Assembly (NCBI RefSeq): GCF_016900655.1 | Contig: NZ_JACJKH010000008.1 | Coordinates: 59,828-123,827, forward strand | Direction: 5' to 3' | DNA length: 64,000 bases | Source of the DNA: Drancourtella massiliensis | GTDB taxonomy: Bacteria > Bacillota > Clostridia > Lachnospirales > Lachnospiraceae | Shown: positions 1 through 7,448 of the stretch, in pieces | How the letters are laid out: the number at the start of each line of letters is the position of its first letter | Numbering within the stretch: the stretch's first letter is position 1 | The notes under the pieces: model-generated | What the model was told of the DNA's origin: nothing | What the model saw: only the letters and a program-made list of their open reading frames with translations | Database searches by the model: none | Translations under genes and position numbers: made by a program

Positions 1-99
1 ATGACTGTGTTCTATGGTATCTTCCTTGTATTGTGTAACCTGATTGTCGATGTATTATACGGCGTTGCTGACCCACGTGTACGTATCGGAAAGAAATAA
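1..99 (+). CDS. ABC transporter permease, DppB/OppB type (C-terminal end only)
   Basis: The frame is open from base 1 and stops at 97-99, so only the last 32 residues are inside the window. They contain a hydrophobic helix followed by [16 protein letters not shown] final helix followed by D-x-R-[IV] is the usual ending of the inner-membrane permeases of peptide importers. A DppC-type permease and two DppD/DppF-type ATPases follow directly, which supports the assignment. The ATG at base 1 is probably an internal methionine rather than the start. Confidence 0.8.
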   Translation: MTVFYGIFLVLCNLIVDVLYGVADPRVRIGKK

Positions 100-113
100 G
101 GTAGGTGAGAGAC

Positions 114-1037
114 ATGGCAGAATTAAAAAAAGATCAATTTATAATTAAAGGAAAAGATACGGTCCGTATGGAAAGTATCAGCCGCCCGTCTCTTTCCTTC
201 TGGCAGGATGCGTGGAGACGGCTTCGGAAAAATAAAAGTGCGGTTGTCGGGCTTTGTATCGTAGTGTTGTATGCACTGCTTGCGATTTTTGCTCCGATTT
301 TCAGCCCGTATACACAGTCTGAGATGGACGTGAGTTCGCAGAATGCATTTATTTCGGCAGCACACTGGCTGGGATGTGATTCCACCGGACGTGACCTCTG
401 GACACGTATCTGGATGGGAGCCCGTGTATCCCTTTCCATCGGTCTGATTTCCGCAGTACTGAATATGTGTGTGGGAGCAGTCATCGGAGGGCTCTGCGGT
501 TTCTACGGCGGCAAGCTTGATATGATCGTCATGCGTATTGTCGATCTTCTCTATGGTATTCCGAGTCTTATCATTACCATCCTTGTCATGATGGTACTTG
601 GTAAAGGAATCACTCCATTGATCGTGGCAATGTGTGTTGTTGGATGGATCGGCACATGCCGTTTCGTTCGTGGTGAAGTTTACCGGATCAAAGAGCAGGA
701 TTTCGTTATGGCAGCGAAAGTGCTTGGAGTACCGGATTTTACAATTATTATCAGACATATTATTCCGAATATCCTTGGTATGCTGATTACCAACCTTTGT
801 ATGGCAATCCCGGGAGCAATTTTCCAGGAAGCGTTCCTTTCCTATATCGGACTTGGTATTACGCCTCCGGACTGCAGCTGGGGTGTTATCTGTAAAGAGG
901 GAATTCAGTTCCTGCGCTATTATCCGCATCAGATCCTGATTCCGGCATTCTTTGTCTGCACGACAATGCTGGCGCTGAACCTTCTTGGCAACGGACTTAG
1001 AGACGCGGTTGACCCGAAACTGCGTGGAACGGAATAG
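114..1037 (+). CDS. dppC: Peptide ABC transporter permease, DppC/OppC type
   Basis: This 307-residue integral membrane protein would be the second channel subunit of a dipeptide/oligopeptide importer. After a polar N-terminus there is a helix near residues 34-55 (OppC N-terminal region). A long periplasmic-side loop follows, with the motif LGCDSTGRDLWTR typical of OppC/DppC. The five-helix permease core comes next. The cytoplasmic EAA-like loop, around residues 198-225, reads MAAKVLGVPDFTIIIRH and would contact the ATPases. I chose ATG 114 because AGGTGAG lies just upstream; an in-frame GTG at 105 is the alternative. It begins 15 bases after the preceding permease and runs into dppD. Substrate specificity cannot be read from this subunit. 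Confidence 0.92.
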   Translation: MAELKKDQFIIKGKDTVRMESISRPSLSFWQDAWRRLRKNKSAVVGLCIVVLYALLAIFAPIFSPYTQSEMDVSSQNAFISAAHWLGCDSTGRDLWTRIWMGARVSLSIGLISAVLNMCVGAVIGGLCGFYGGKLDMIVMRIVDLLYGIPSLIITILVMMVLGKGITPLIVAMCVVGWIGTCRFVRGEVYRIKEQDFVMAAKVLGVPDFTIIIRHIIPNILGMLITNLCMAIPGAIFQEAFLSYIGLGITPPDCSWGVICKEGIQFLRYYPHQILIPAFFVCTTMLALNLLGNGLRDAVDPKLRGTE

Positions 1038-1050
1038 GAGGAACAGATAA

Positions 1051-2106
1051 ATGGCAGAAAAAGAGAAACTTCTTGAATTAAAAAATGTCGTGTACTCTTT
1101 CCATACCTATGGTGGGGAAGTAAAGGCTGTCCGTGACGTCAGCTTTGAAGTACGCAAAGGGGAGATCCTCGGAATCGTAGGAGAGTCCGGATGCGGAAAA
1201 TCCGTTACGGCGCAGTGTATCATGCGTCTGAATCCGGAACCGCCTGGATTCTTTGAAGGCGGGGAAATCCTGTTTAATGGAAAAGACGTCCTTAAAATGG
1301 ACAAAAAAGAGCTGAGACAGCTCCGTGGAGGAGATATCGGATTTGTATTTCAGGATCCGATGACATCCCTGAACCCGACCATGAGAGTCGGGGCACAGAT
1401 TGAAGAGGTCTTTATCGGACGCGCGGGTGTTTCCAAAAAGGAAGTTAAAGAAAAAGCGCTGGAGATCATGAAACTGGTAGGAATTTCTGACGTAGAAAAG
1501 CGTTATCGCCAGTATCCGCATGAGCTTTCCGGTGGTATGAAACAGCGTGTTATGATCGCCATCGCTCTTGTAAGCAGACCGAGCCTTGTTATCTGTGATG
1601 AACCGACGACGTCCCTGGACGTTACAATCGAGGCACAGATCCTGGATCTTCTCCTTGAACTGAGAGAAAAGCTTGGAACGTCCATTATCATGATTACCCA
1701 TGACCTTGGTGTTATTGCCCGTATGTGCGACCGTGTCGTTGTTATGTATGGAGGAAAAGTGGTAGAGCAGGGAACTGCACAGGAAATTTTCTACAATACA
1801 GCGCACCCGTACACAAAGGGACTGATGGACTCTATCGCAAAACTGGATACGAAGAAAGGACAGAGACTCAAACCGATTGAGGGTACTCCTCCGGATCTGT
1901 TCTTCCCGCCAAAGGGATGTCCGTTTGCGGCAAGATGTGAATACGCGATGGATGTATGTAAAGAAAATCCGCCGTATACATATCGGTTATCAGATGAACA
2001 TATTACAAACTGCTGGCTGCAGCATGAATTTGCTCCGGATACGGAATTCAAGAAAGAAGGAGCCGCAGCAGTAGAGAAAGGAGAGGTGGCAGAAGATGGA
2101 AAATAA
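1051..2106 (+). CDS. dppD: Peptide ABC transporter ATP-binding protein, DppD/OppD type
   Basis: This is a cytoplasmic ATPase of 351 residues that powers peptide uptake as a heterodimer with the DppF-type protein downstream. Walker A (GESGCGKS) lies near residue 44, the signature LSGGMKQR near 155, and Walker B (LVICDEPTT) follows. The C-terminal oligopeptide-transporter extension carries spaced cysteines (CPFAARCEYAMDVC), which in this family can ligate an iron-sulfur cluster. The site AGGAGG sits before the ATG. The stop overlaps the start of dppF by 11 bases, so the two subunits are probably translated in a coupled way. Confidence 0.94.
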   Translation: MAEKEKLLELKNVVYSFHTYGGEVKAVRDVSFEVRKGEILGIVGESGCGKSVTAQCIMRLNPEPPGFFEGGEILFNGKDVLKMDKKELRQLRGGDIGFVFQDPMTSLNPTMRVGAQIEEVFIGRAGVSKKEVKEKALEIMKLVGISDVEKRYRQYPHELSGGMKQRVMIAIALVSRPSLVICDEPTTSLDVTIEAQILDLLLELREKLGTSIIMITHDLGVIARMCDRVVVMYGGKVVEQGTAQEIFYNTAHPYTKGLMDSIAKLDTKKGQRLKPIEGTPPDLFFPPKGCPFAARCEYAMDVCKENPPYTYRLSDEHITNCWLQHEFAPDTEFKKEGAAAVEKGEVAEDGK

Positions 2107-3067
2107 GGAAAAACAGCCTCTCGTTCAGGTAAAACATTTATGTAAATATTTCAAAGTAGGAAGACATGCGGATCTTAAAGCAGTAGATGACGTTTCTTTT
2201 GATATTTACAAAGGAGAAACGGTCGGACTGGTAGGAGAATCCGGATGTGGAAAATCTACAACAGGACGCTGCATGATCCGTCTTTATGAACCGACGAAAG
2301 GTGAAGTTATCTACGACGGAAAGGATATTACCAAGCTTTCCAAAGCAGAGCAGAAAGAGTTCTGTCGGAAAGTGCAGATGATTTTCCAGAATCCGTATGC
2401 ATCTTTGAATTCCCGTATGACAGTCAAGGAGATTGTCGGAGAAGGGTTAAAGCAGCATGGCGTTCCGAAAAATGAGATTGATAAAAGAGTGCAGGCTCTT
2501 CTGGAAACAGTTGGTTTAAACAAAGACCATATGTCCCGTTTCCCGCACGAGTTTTCCGGTGGACAGAGACAGCGTATCGGTATCGCAAGAGCTCTTTCGG
2601 TAGATCCGGAGTTCATCATCTGTGATGAACCGATCTCCGCGCTGGATGTATCGATTCAGGCTCAGGTTATCAATATGCTGAAAGACCTTCAGGAAGAGCG
2701 GGGACTGACGTATCTGTTTGTTGCCCATGACTTAAGTGTCGTAAAATATATTTCCGACCGTGTGGTAGTTATGTACCTTGGAATGGTTGTGGAACAGGCG
2801 GAGACAGAAGAACTTTACAGCAATCCGCAGCACCCGTACACAAAAGCACTGCTTTCCGCGATTCCGGAGGCAGATCCGGATAAGGCAAAGGCAAACCGCC
2901 GTATCCCGATCAAAGGAGAGATCCCAAGTCCGATCAATCCGAAACAGTGCTGCCGTTTCGCAGAACGTTGTGAATATGCAACTGACCGCTGCTTTAATGA
3001 AGTACCGGAATTAAGAGAAGTATGTCCGGGACACAAGGTAGCGTGCCATCTGATGGATGAAAAATAA
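2096..3067 (+). CDS. dppF: Peptide ABC transporter ATP-binding protein, DppF/OppF type
   Basis: This is the second ATPase of the importer, 323 residues. Walker A (GESGCGKST) is near residue 48, the signature reads FSGGQRQR, and Walker B reads FIICDEPIS. The C-terminal extension (CCRFAERCEYATDRC) again has the cysteine pattern of the OppD/OppF family. It is the last gene of the importer operon, and a strong hairpin terminator lies about 25 bases after its stop. The operon sits next to the hydroxyproline genes but is separated from them by this terminator and by a minus-strand regulator, so co-regulation would have to act in trans. Confidence 0.94.
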   Translation: MENKEKQPLVQVKHLCKYFKVGRHADLKAVDDVSFDIYKGETVGLVGESGCGKSTTGRCMIRLYEPTKGEVIYDGKDITKLSKAEQKEFCRKVQMIFQNPYASLNSRMTVKEIVGEGLKQHGVPKNEIDKRVQALLETVGLNKDHMSRFPHEFSGGQRQRIGIARALSVDPEFIICDEPISALDVSIQAQVINMLKDLQEERGLTYLFVAHDLSVVKYISDRVVVMYLGMVVEQAETEELYSNPQHPYTKALLSAIPEADPDKAKANRRIPIKGEIPSPINPKQCCRFAERCEYATDRCFNEVPELREVCPGHKVACHLMDEK

Positions 3068-3090
3068 AATCAGAATAATGAAGAATTAAA

Positions 3091-3135
3091 AGCCGGGAGA
3101 AATCCGCAGTATATGTGGATTTCTCCCGGTTTTTT
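3091..3135. terminator. Bidirectional intrinsic terminator after dppF
   Basis: A 13-bp perfect stem (CCGGGAGAAATCC at 3093-3105 pairing with 3117-3129) is followed by T6 on the plus strand. The opposite strand ends the same hairpin with GGCTTTTAA. It can therefore stop the peptide transporter operon from one side and the XRE-cupin regulator gene from the other. Confidence 0.9.
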
Positions 3136-3193
3136 GATGCAAAGGCGTCTGCACCCGTGTAAGAGTTTGGTTATTGGAATGCTGTGTTCCGGT

Positions 3194-3862
3194 CTAATAT
3201 TCCGGATAATCGGCTGCTGTCTGGTACTGCCGCAGAAAATCCGGGGTCTGCCCATGTGGATCATCCGGCATAATATGTCCGCTTTCGGCATGACGAAATG
3301 GATTGGGTACGTTGACAGTAAGAAGCCGAACGACCTTGTTTGTGTGATTCATCCAGTTATGACTTTCGTTGGAATGAATCTGGATACTGTCACCCGGATA
3401 CAGCGTATATTGGGAAGAACCCACCTGAATGGTGGCAATGCCTTCCAGAATATAGATGAATTCCTCGCCGTTATGCGTATACATTTCCAGATTTTCTTCT
3501 GCTGTGTTGGCAAGTGGAAGCAGGGTAAAAATTCTTGGAAGAAAATCGAAGGAAGAAACATCGTGGCTTAAAATATGCTGGATGATCTGAGGCCCGACCT
3601 GTACTGCCGGAAGGCCAAAACTGTGTACAACAGGATCTGAAATATCCTTTACCGGTTCCTCGTCGAAAAAGCTGGTAAGACTTACGCCGAGAACTCCGGC
3701 TATATTTTCCAGTGTGTCGATTGCTATAGATGACATGCCCCGTTCCATCTGGGAGAGAAATCCAGTGGACAGGTTCGTCTTTTCGCTGAGCTGCTTCAGC
3801 GTCATATTCTGTGAGGTACGTAATGCTTTGATTTTTTCTCCGATACTTGCGTTCTGGTTCAT
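3194..3862 (-). CDS. XRE-family transcriptional regulator with C-terminal cupin domain
   Basis: This is a cytoplasmic DNA-binding regulator of 222 residues. Residues about 8-64 form an HTH_3/XRE domain (IGEKIKALRTSQNMTLKQLS...LSTGFLSQMERG). Residues about 135-205 form a cupin_2 barrel (GEEFIYILEGIATIQVG...PGDSIQIHSNESHNWMNH). This PuuR-like design commonly senses a small amino acid or amine that is the substrate of the neighbouring genes. It is transcribed away from the hydroxyproline operon across a 305-base shared region that holds promoters for both directions. It most likely controls that operon, perhaps with hydroxyproline or an intermediate as ligand (inference). The start is set by GGGGG eight bases upstream of the ATG. 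Confidence 0.88.
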   Translation of the reverse strand: MNQNASIGEKIKALRTSQNMTLKQLSEKTNLSTGFLSQMERGMSSIAIDTLENIAGVLGVSLTSFFDEEPVKDISDPVVHSFGLPAVQVGPQIIQHILSHDVSSFDFLPRIFTLLPLANTAEENLEMYTHNGEEFIYILEGIATIQVGSSQYTLYPGDSIQIHSNESHNWMNHTNKVVRLLTVNVPNPFRHAESGHIMPDDPHGQTPDFLRQYQTAADYPEY

Positions 3863-3890
3863 AATATAACCCCCATTCTTTGGTAATAAC

Positions 3891-3919
3891 AGTATATTGA
3901 CTTTTTTTTGTCAAGTCAA
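3891..3919 (-). promoter_or_regulatory. Sigma-A promoter of the XRE-cupin gene with an overlapping palindrome
   Basis: Read on the minus strand, TTGACT (3919-3914), a 17-base spacer and TATACT (3896-3891) form a near-consensus promoter. The inverted repeat TTGAC-N8-GTCAA (3897-3914) fills the spacer, and a further GTCAA follows at 3915-3919. An operator in this place would let the regulator repress itself. Confidence 0.7.
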
Positions 3920-3983
3920 CCTTTTTCACGCCGCCCGTCTATTCATAAAAATGAAACATTAAATGTAAAATATTTCACAAAGT

Positions 3984-4004
3984 TCACAAATGATAAAAAT
4001 GTGA
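3984..4004. promoter_or_regulatory. Candidate operator TCACA-N11-TGTGA
   Basis: A 5-bp perfect inverted repeat with an 11-base spacer lies midway between the divergent promoters. It is 63 bases upstream of the -35 of the hydroxyproline operon. Another TTCACAAA copy lies just to its left at 3974-3981. The arrangement suits a dimeric regulator or activator, but no binding evidence can be read here. Confidence 0.35.
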
Positions 4005-4066
4005 CAATAATTTCTGATAAAAGCTTCACAATCGAATAAAAATATTCATAAATATGAACAAAAGGA

Positions 4067-4094
4067 TTGACGAAAATGAAAACTATGCTATAAT
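4067..4094 (+). promoter_or_regulatory. Promoter of the hydroxyproline operon
   Basis: TTGACG (4067-4072), a 16-base spacer and TATAAT (4089-4094) precede the first gene of the operon by about 70 bases. This is the only good sigma-A promoter seen upstream of the epimerase gene on this strand. Confidence 0.7.
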
Positions 4095-4167
4095 AAAAGC
4101 ATAAACTAGAACGCGGTCTAACAAGCAAACAGAAAAAGTGCACAAGAACAAGAAGGAGGATACTGGG

Positions 4168-5175
4168 GTGAAAATCAGAAAAACATTTCATACGATAGAC
4201 ACACATACCTGTGGTGAGCCAACGAGAAATGTGATTGGTGGAATCCCGAACATACCGGGTAAGACGATGCAGGAAAAGCTGGAGTATATGTCCACAGAAG
4301 GAGACTGGCTCAGAAAGCTTCTGACATTTGAACCAAGAGGAAATGAAGTAATGTCAGGAACACTGATCATGGAGCCGTGCAATCCGGAGGCGGATTTCGG
4401 AGTGCTGTATTTTGAGGTCGGCGGATGGATGCCGATGTGCGGACACGATACGATTGGAGTCGGAACCGCACTTGTGGAAGCCGGCATGGTTGATGTGCAG
4501 GAGCCTTACACCTATGTAACTCTTGATACCGCGGCAGGTCTTGTAAAGCTTCAGATTGAAGTGCGCGACTGCTCGGCTGTAAACGTTACTTTCGTGAATG
4601 CACCGGCATTTGTTATGGTTCGGGATGCGGAAATCACAACAAGCAAGTACGGAACAGTAAAAGCGGATATCGCATACGGCGGAAATATTTACGCGATTCT
4701 TCCGGCTGCATCCGTAGGACTTCACATCAATCCGCAAAGTTCTTCACTTTTGATTCAGGCGGGCAATTACCTAAAGCAGCGGATCAATGAACAGATTGCT
4801 GTGCAGCATCCTACGATTCCGTTTGAGCATCATGTGACACATGTTGAGTTTTATGAGCCGACAGATCAGGAAGACGGAGCAATCAAAAATGCAGTTATTA
4901 TCCCGCCGGGAGCGATTGACCGTTCACCGTGCGGAACCGGAACATCGGCCAAGCTTTCTGTCCTGGCGGCAAAGGGAGAAATCAAAAAGGGCGAGAGCTT
5001 CATTCACCAGAGCATCATCGGCAGCCAGTTCAAATGTAAATACCTGGATGATGCAGAGGTGGCCGGCATACCGGCGGTGATTCCGCAGGTGACAGGAAGA
5101 GCCTGGGTGACAGGAATCCATACATTCCTTCTGGATCCGGAAGACATTTTCCAGGAGGGTTATCAGCTGGCATAA
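4168..5175 (+). CDS. Proline racemase family protein, probable 4-hydroxyproline 2-epimerase
   Basis: This cytoplasmic cofactor-free isomerase of 335 residues would convert trans-4-hydroxy-L-proline to cis-4-hydroxy-D-proline. Both catalytic cysteines of the two-base mechanism are present: Cys91 in MCGHDTIG and Cys255 in DRSPCGTGTSA. The second would be Thr in the related dehydratases, so an epimerase/racemase is favoured. The N-terminus HTIDTHTCGEPTRNV is typical of the family. The start GTG 4168 has AGGAGG eight bases upstream; upstream in-frame codons have no such site. Its neighbours, a D-amino-acid-type dehydrogenase, a DapA-family enzyme and an aldehyde dehydrogenase, point to hydroxyproline rather than proline as substrate. 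Proline racemase remains possible from sequence alone. Confidence 0.85.
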   Translation: MKIRKTFHTIDTHTCGEPTRNVIGGIPNIPGKTMQEKLEYMSTEGDWLRKLLTFEPRGNEVMSGTLIMEPCNPEADFGVLYFEVGGWMPMCGHDTIGVGTALVEAGMVDVQEPYTYVTLDTAAGLVKLQIEVRDCSAVNVTFVNAPAFVMVRDAEITTSKYGTVKADIAYGGNIYAILPAASVGLHINPQSSSLLIQAGNYLKQRINEQIAVQHPTIPFEHHVTHVEFYEPTDQEDGAIKNAVIIPPGAIDRSPCGTGTSAKLSVLAAKGEIKKGESFIHQSIIGSQFKCKYLDDAEVAGIPAVIPQVTGRAWVTGIHTFLLDPEDIFQEGYQLA

Positions 5176-5196
5176 GGGCGGAAAGGAGACAAAAAG

Positions 5197-5529
5197 ATGG
5201 AAACAGATACAATGAGAGTATTACATCATCCGATCCTGGGAGAACTCGGTCAGGATGACTATGTGGAGATTATCGTGGATGGAAAAAAGCTTCAGGCAAA
5301 GAGCGGCGAAACGATCGCGGCGGCGCTGATGGCAAACGGAATCCACATTCACAGATATACAACGAAAAAGCATGAGCCGAGAGGTGTGTTCTGCGGCATC
5401 GGACAGTGTACGGACTGCGTCATGACAGTGAACGGGAAACCGAATGTCCGTACCTGCATCACTCCGGTGGAAGACGGTATGGTAATTGAGACACAACAGG
5501 GATTCGGAAAGAGAGGCACGAAAGAATGA
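5197..5529 (+). CDS. [2Fe-2S] ferredoxin-like subunit of D-hydroxyproline dehydrogenase
   Basis: This is a small Fer2_4-type protein of 110 residues. A beta-grasp fold region (VEIIVDGKKLQAKSGETIAAAL) is followed by the cluster motif CGIGQCTDC and, about 14 residues on, a fourth cysteine in VRTC. In the HcnABC/LhpBEF-like flavoenzyme complexes such a subunit relays electrons between flavins and an outside acceptor. It has a good GGAAAGGAG ribosome site. It overlaps the next gene by four bases (ATGA), which implies stoichiometric synthesis of the two subunits. Confidence 0.85.
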   Translation: METDTMRVLHHPILGELGQDDYVEIIVDGKKLQAKSGETIAAALMANGIHIHRYTTKKHEPRGVFCGIGQCTDCVMTVNGKPNVRTCITPVEDGMVIETQQGFGKRGTKE

Positions 5530-6605
5530 AAAGAGAAGTAGTAATCATCGGCGGCGGCCCGGCAGGGCTTGCGGCGGCAATCGAAGCAAAAAAAGACGGC
5601 TGTGACGTGCTTCTCGTAGATGAGAACAGACGTGCCGGCGGCCAGCTTTTCAAACAGCTTCATAAATTCTTTGGTTCCAGGGCACACCGTGCCGGCGTCA
5701 GAGGAATCGATATCGGAAAACAGCTCCTTCAGGAGACGGAAGAACTCGGAATTGACTTCTGGCTGAACAGCGCCTGCATCGGAATTTTCCCGGACAAGAG
5801 AGCAGCAGTATTGAGAGATGGAAAAACAGAAATCATAGAGGCGGAGAAACTTCTTCTTTGCACAGGCGGCGCGGAGAATCCGCTCCGGTTCCCGGGATGG
5901 ACTCTTCCGGGTGTCATGGGAGCAGGTGCGGCACAGACGATGGCAAACGTACAGAGAGTGCTTCCGGGCAAGAGGATTCTGATGATCGGATCCGGAAATG
6001 TAGGTGTGATCGTTGCCTACCAGCTCCTTCAGGCAGGGGCGGACGTAGTCGGAATCGTGGAAGGAATGCCGAAGATCGGTGCTTACGGTGTGCACGCGGC
6101 GAAAATCCGCCGTGCGGGAATTCCGTTCTATCTTGGCAGCACCATTGCAGAGGCTAAGGGAACAGACCATGTAGAAAAAGCAGTGATCGCAAAATTTGAA
6201 AACGGACAGATTGTAAAGGGCACGGAGATGGAAACCGATGTGGACGTCATCTGTGTGGCAGTCGGACTCCGTCCGCTTTCCGAACTGGCACAGATGGCAG
6301 GAGTACAGCATGATTTCATTCCGGAAATGGGCGGATGGATGCCGCTTCACAACGCGGATATGGAGACGAGCGTGCCGGGAATCTACGTTGCCGGAGATAC
6401 GGCGGGAGTGGAAGAGGCCAGCACAGCGATGGATGAAGGAAGACTTGCGGCGGCAGCAGCTGCGGAAGCACTTGGACATCTGACGAAAGAACAGGCAGAA
6501 GAGAAAAAGGCCGAAATCAGAGAGAGGCTGGATTCCCTGAGGCAGGGACCGTTCGGAGACCGGAGAATGGCGGCAAAAGAACGGATCATCAAGAAGGGGG
6601 TTTAA
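5526..6605 (+). CDS. FAD/NAD(P)-binding subunit of D-hydroxyproline dehydrogenase (HcnB-like, short form)
   Basis: This 359-residue protein is a pyridine-nucleotide-disulfide-oxidoreductase-fold flavoprotein. It has an N-terminal Rossmann motif (VVIIGGGPAGLAAA), a second dinucleotide motif around residue 155 (MIGSGNVGVIVAYQ) and a C-terminal FAD motif around residue 285 (GIYVAGDTAG). From memory, HcnB-type alpha subunits are usually about 100 residues longer because a BFD-like [2Fe-2S] domain is fused at the C-terminus. Here that domain is missing and is found instead in the next gene product. The enzyme complex would oxidise cis-4-hydroxy-D-proline to pyrroline-4-hydroxy-2-carboxylate. The electron acceptor in this anaerobe is not evident. 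Confidence 0.82.
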   Translation: MKREVVIIGGGPAGLAAAIEAKKDGCDVLLVDENRRAGGQLFKQLHKFFGSRAHRAGVRGIDIGKQLLQETEELGIDFWLNSACIGIFPDKRAAVLRDGKTEIIEAEKLLLCTGGAENPLRFPGWTLPGVMGAGAAQTMANVQRVLPGKRILMIGSGNVGVIVAYQLLQAGADVVGIVEGMPKIGAYGVHAAKIRRAGIPFYLGSTIAEAKGTDHVEKAVIAKFENGQIVKGTEMETDVDVICVAVGLRPLSELAQMAGVQHDFIPEMGGWMPLHNADMETSVPGIYVAGDTAGVEEASTAMDEGRLAAAAAAEALGHLTKEQAEEKKAEIRERLDSLRQGPFGDRRMAAKERIIKKGV

Positions 6606-6610
6606 TAGAG

Positions 6611-7444
6611 ATGGCAACAGGAATCATTTATGATGGATACCCGTCTATGGACGAAATCAAAGAGGCAAATGGATGGCCGGACGAAGAACGCTTCGCGAAA
6701 GGCCCGGTGGCAGTGGTTGAGTGTGTACAGCAGATTCCGTGTAATCCTTGCGAATCCGCATGCCCGCTTCATGCAATTCATATCGGGGAACCGATTACCA
6801 ATACACCTCAGGTAGACAGAGAAAAATGTATCGGATGCGGCATGTGCGTTGCAGCCTGTCCGGGACTTGCGATTTTCCTTGTAGATAAGAGCTATTCCGA
6901 GACAGAAGCCACAGTCAGCTTCCCGTTTGAATACGATCCGCTTCCGGAAAAAGGAGCAGAAATAGACGCCCTTTCCCGTGCGGGAGAGTATGTTTGCAAA
7001 GGACGTGTGATCAAGGTAATGAATCCGAAAAAGAACGACCACACACCGGTTGTAACCATTGCGATCCCGAAAGAACATGCGGACACTGTCCGGACAATGA
7101 GAAGACTGAAGCTTCCGGAAGCACACGAAGGATTCCGCCCGGTAGAACCGGAAGGACCGCTGGATGACGATGTGATCGTATGCCGCTGTGAGGAAATTAC
7201 AGCAGGAGAAATCAGAAAAGCGATCCGGGAATACCATGCAACAACTGTGACGGAAGTCAAGAGAAGAGTCCGTGCCGGAATGGGACTCTGCCAGGGCAGA
7301 ACATGCGGCAAACTGGTGAGCCGGATTATCGCAGAAGAAACAGGCAAAAAGATGAATGAAATTCAGGGAAGCACGGACCGGCCTCCGGTACGCCCTGTAA
7401 CATTTGGAGAACTTGCAGAAGATGGAGAAGATCAGGAGGGATAA
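6611..7444 (+). CDS. 4Fe-4S ferredoxin plus BFD-like [2Fe-2S] protein, extra subunit of the dehydrogenase
   Basis: This 277-residue iron-sulfur protein has two parts. Residues about 40-85 form a two-cluster ferredoxin region (CNPCESACP at Cys44, then CIGCGMCVAACPG). Residues about 188-240 form a BFD-like [2Fe-2S] domain (CRCEEITAGEIRKAI...GMGLCQGRTCG). This second domain is the one usually fused to the HcnB-type flavoprotein. The split makes a four-component complex, more like the alpha-beta-gamma-delta proline dehydrogenases of archaea than the three-subunit bacterial form (family knowledge from memory). The ferredoxin part suggests electrons leave to a soluble or membrane iron-sulfur acceptor rather than to oxygen (inference). 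It starts six bases after the previous stop. Confidence 0.8.
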   Translation: MATGIIYDGYPSMDEIKEANGWPDEERFAKGPVAVVECVQQIPCNPCESACPLHAIHIGEPITNTPQVDREKCIGCGMCVAACPGLAIFLVDKSYSETEATVSFPFEYDPLPEKGAEIDALSRAGEYVCKGRVIKVMNPKKNDHTPVVTIAIPKEHADTVRTMRRLKLPEAHEGFRPVEPEGPLDDDVIVCRCEEITAGEIRKAIREYHATTVTEVKRRVRAGMGLCQGRTCGKLVSRIIAEETGKKMNEIQGSTDRPPVRPVTFGELAEDGEDQEG

Positions 7445-7448
7445 AAAC

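Noticed and set aside
4168..5175. Proline racemase of a Stickland D-proline reductase cluster
   Set aside because: No prd reductase genes are present; the neighbours form an oxidative hydroxyproline route instead.
5349..6617. Long open frame on the minus strand (422 codons)
   Set aside because: It is antisense to the FAD subunit of the dehydrogenase, rich in Cys and His runs with no domain, and is a shadow of plus-strand coding.
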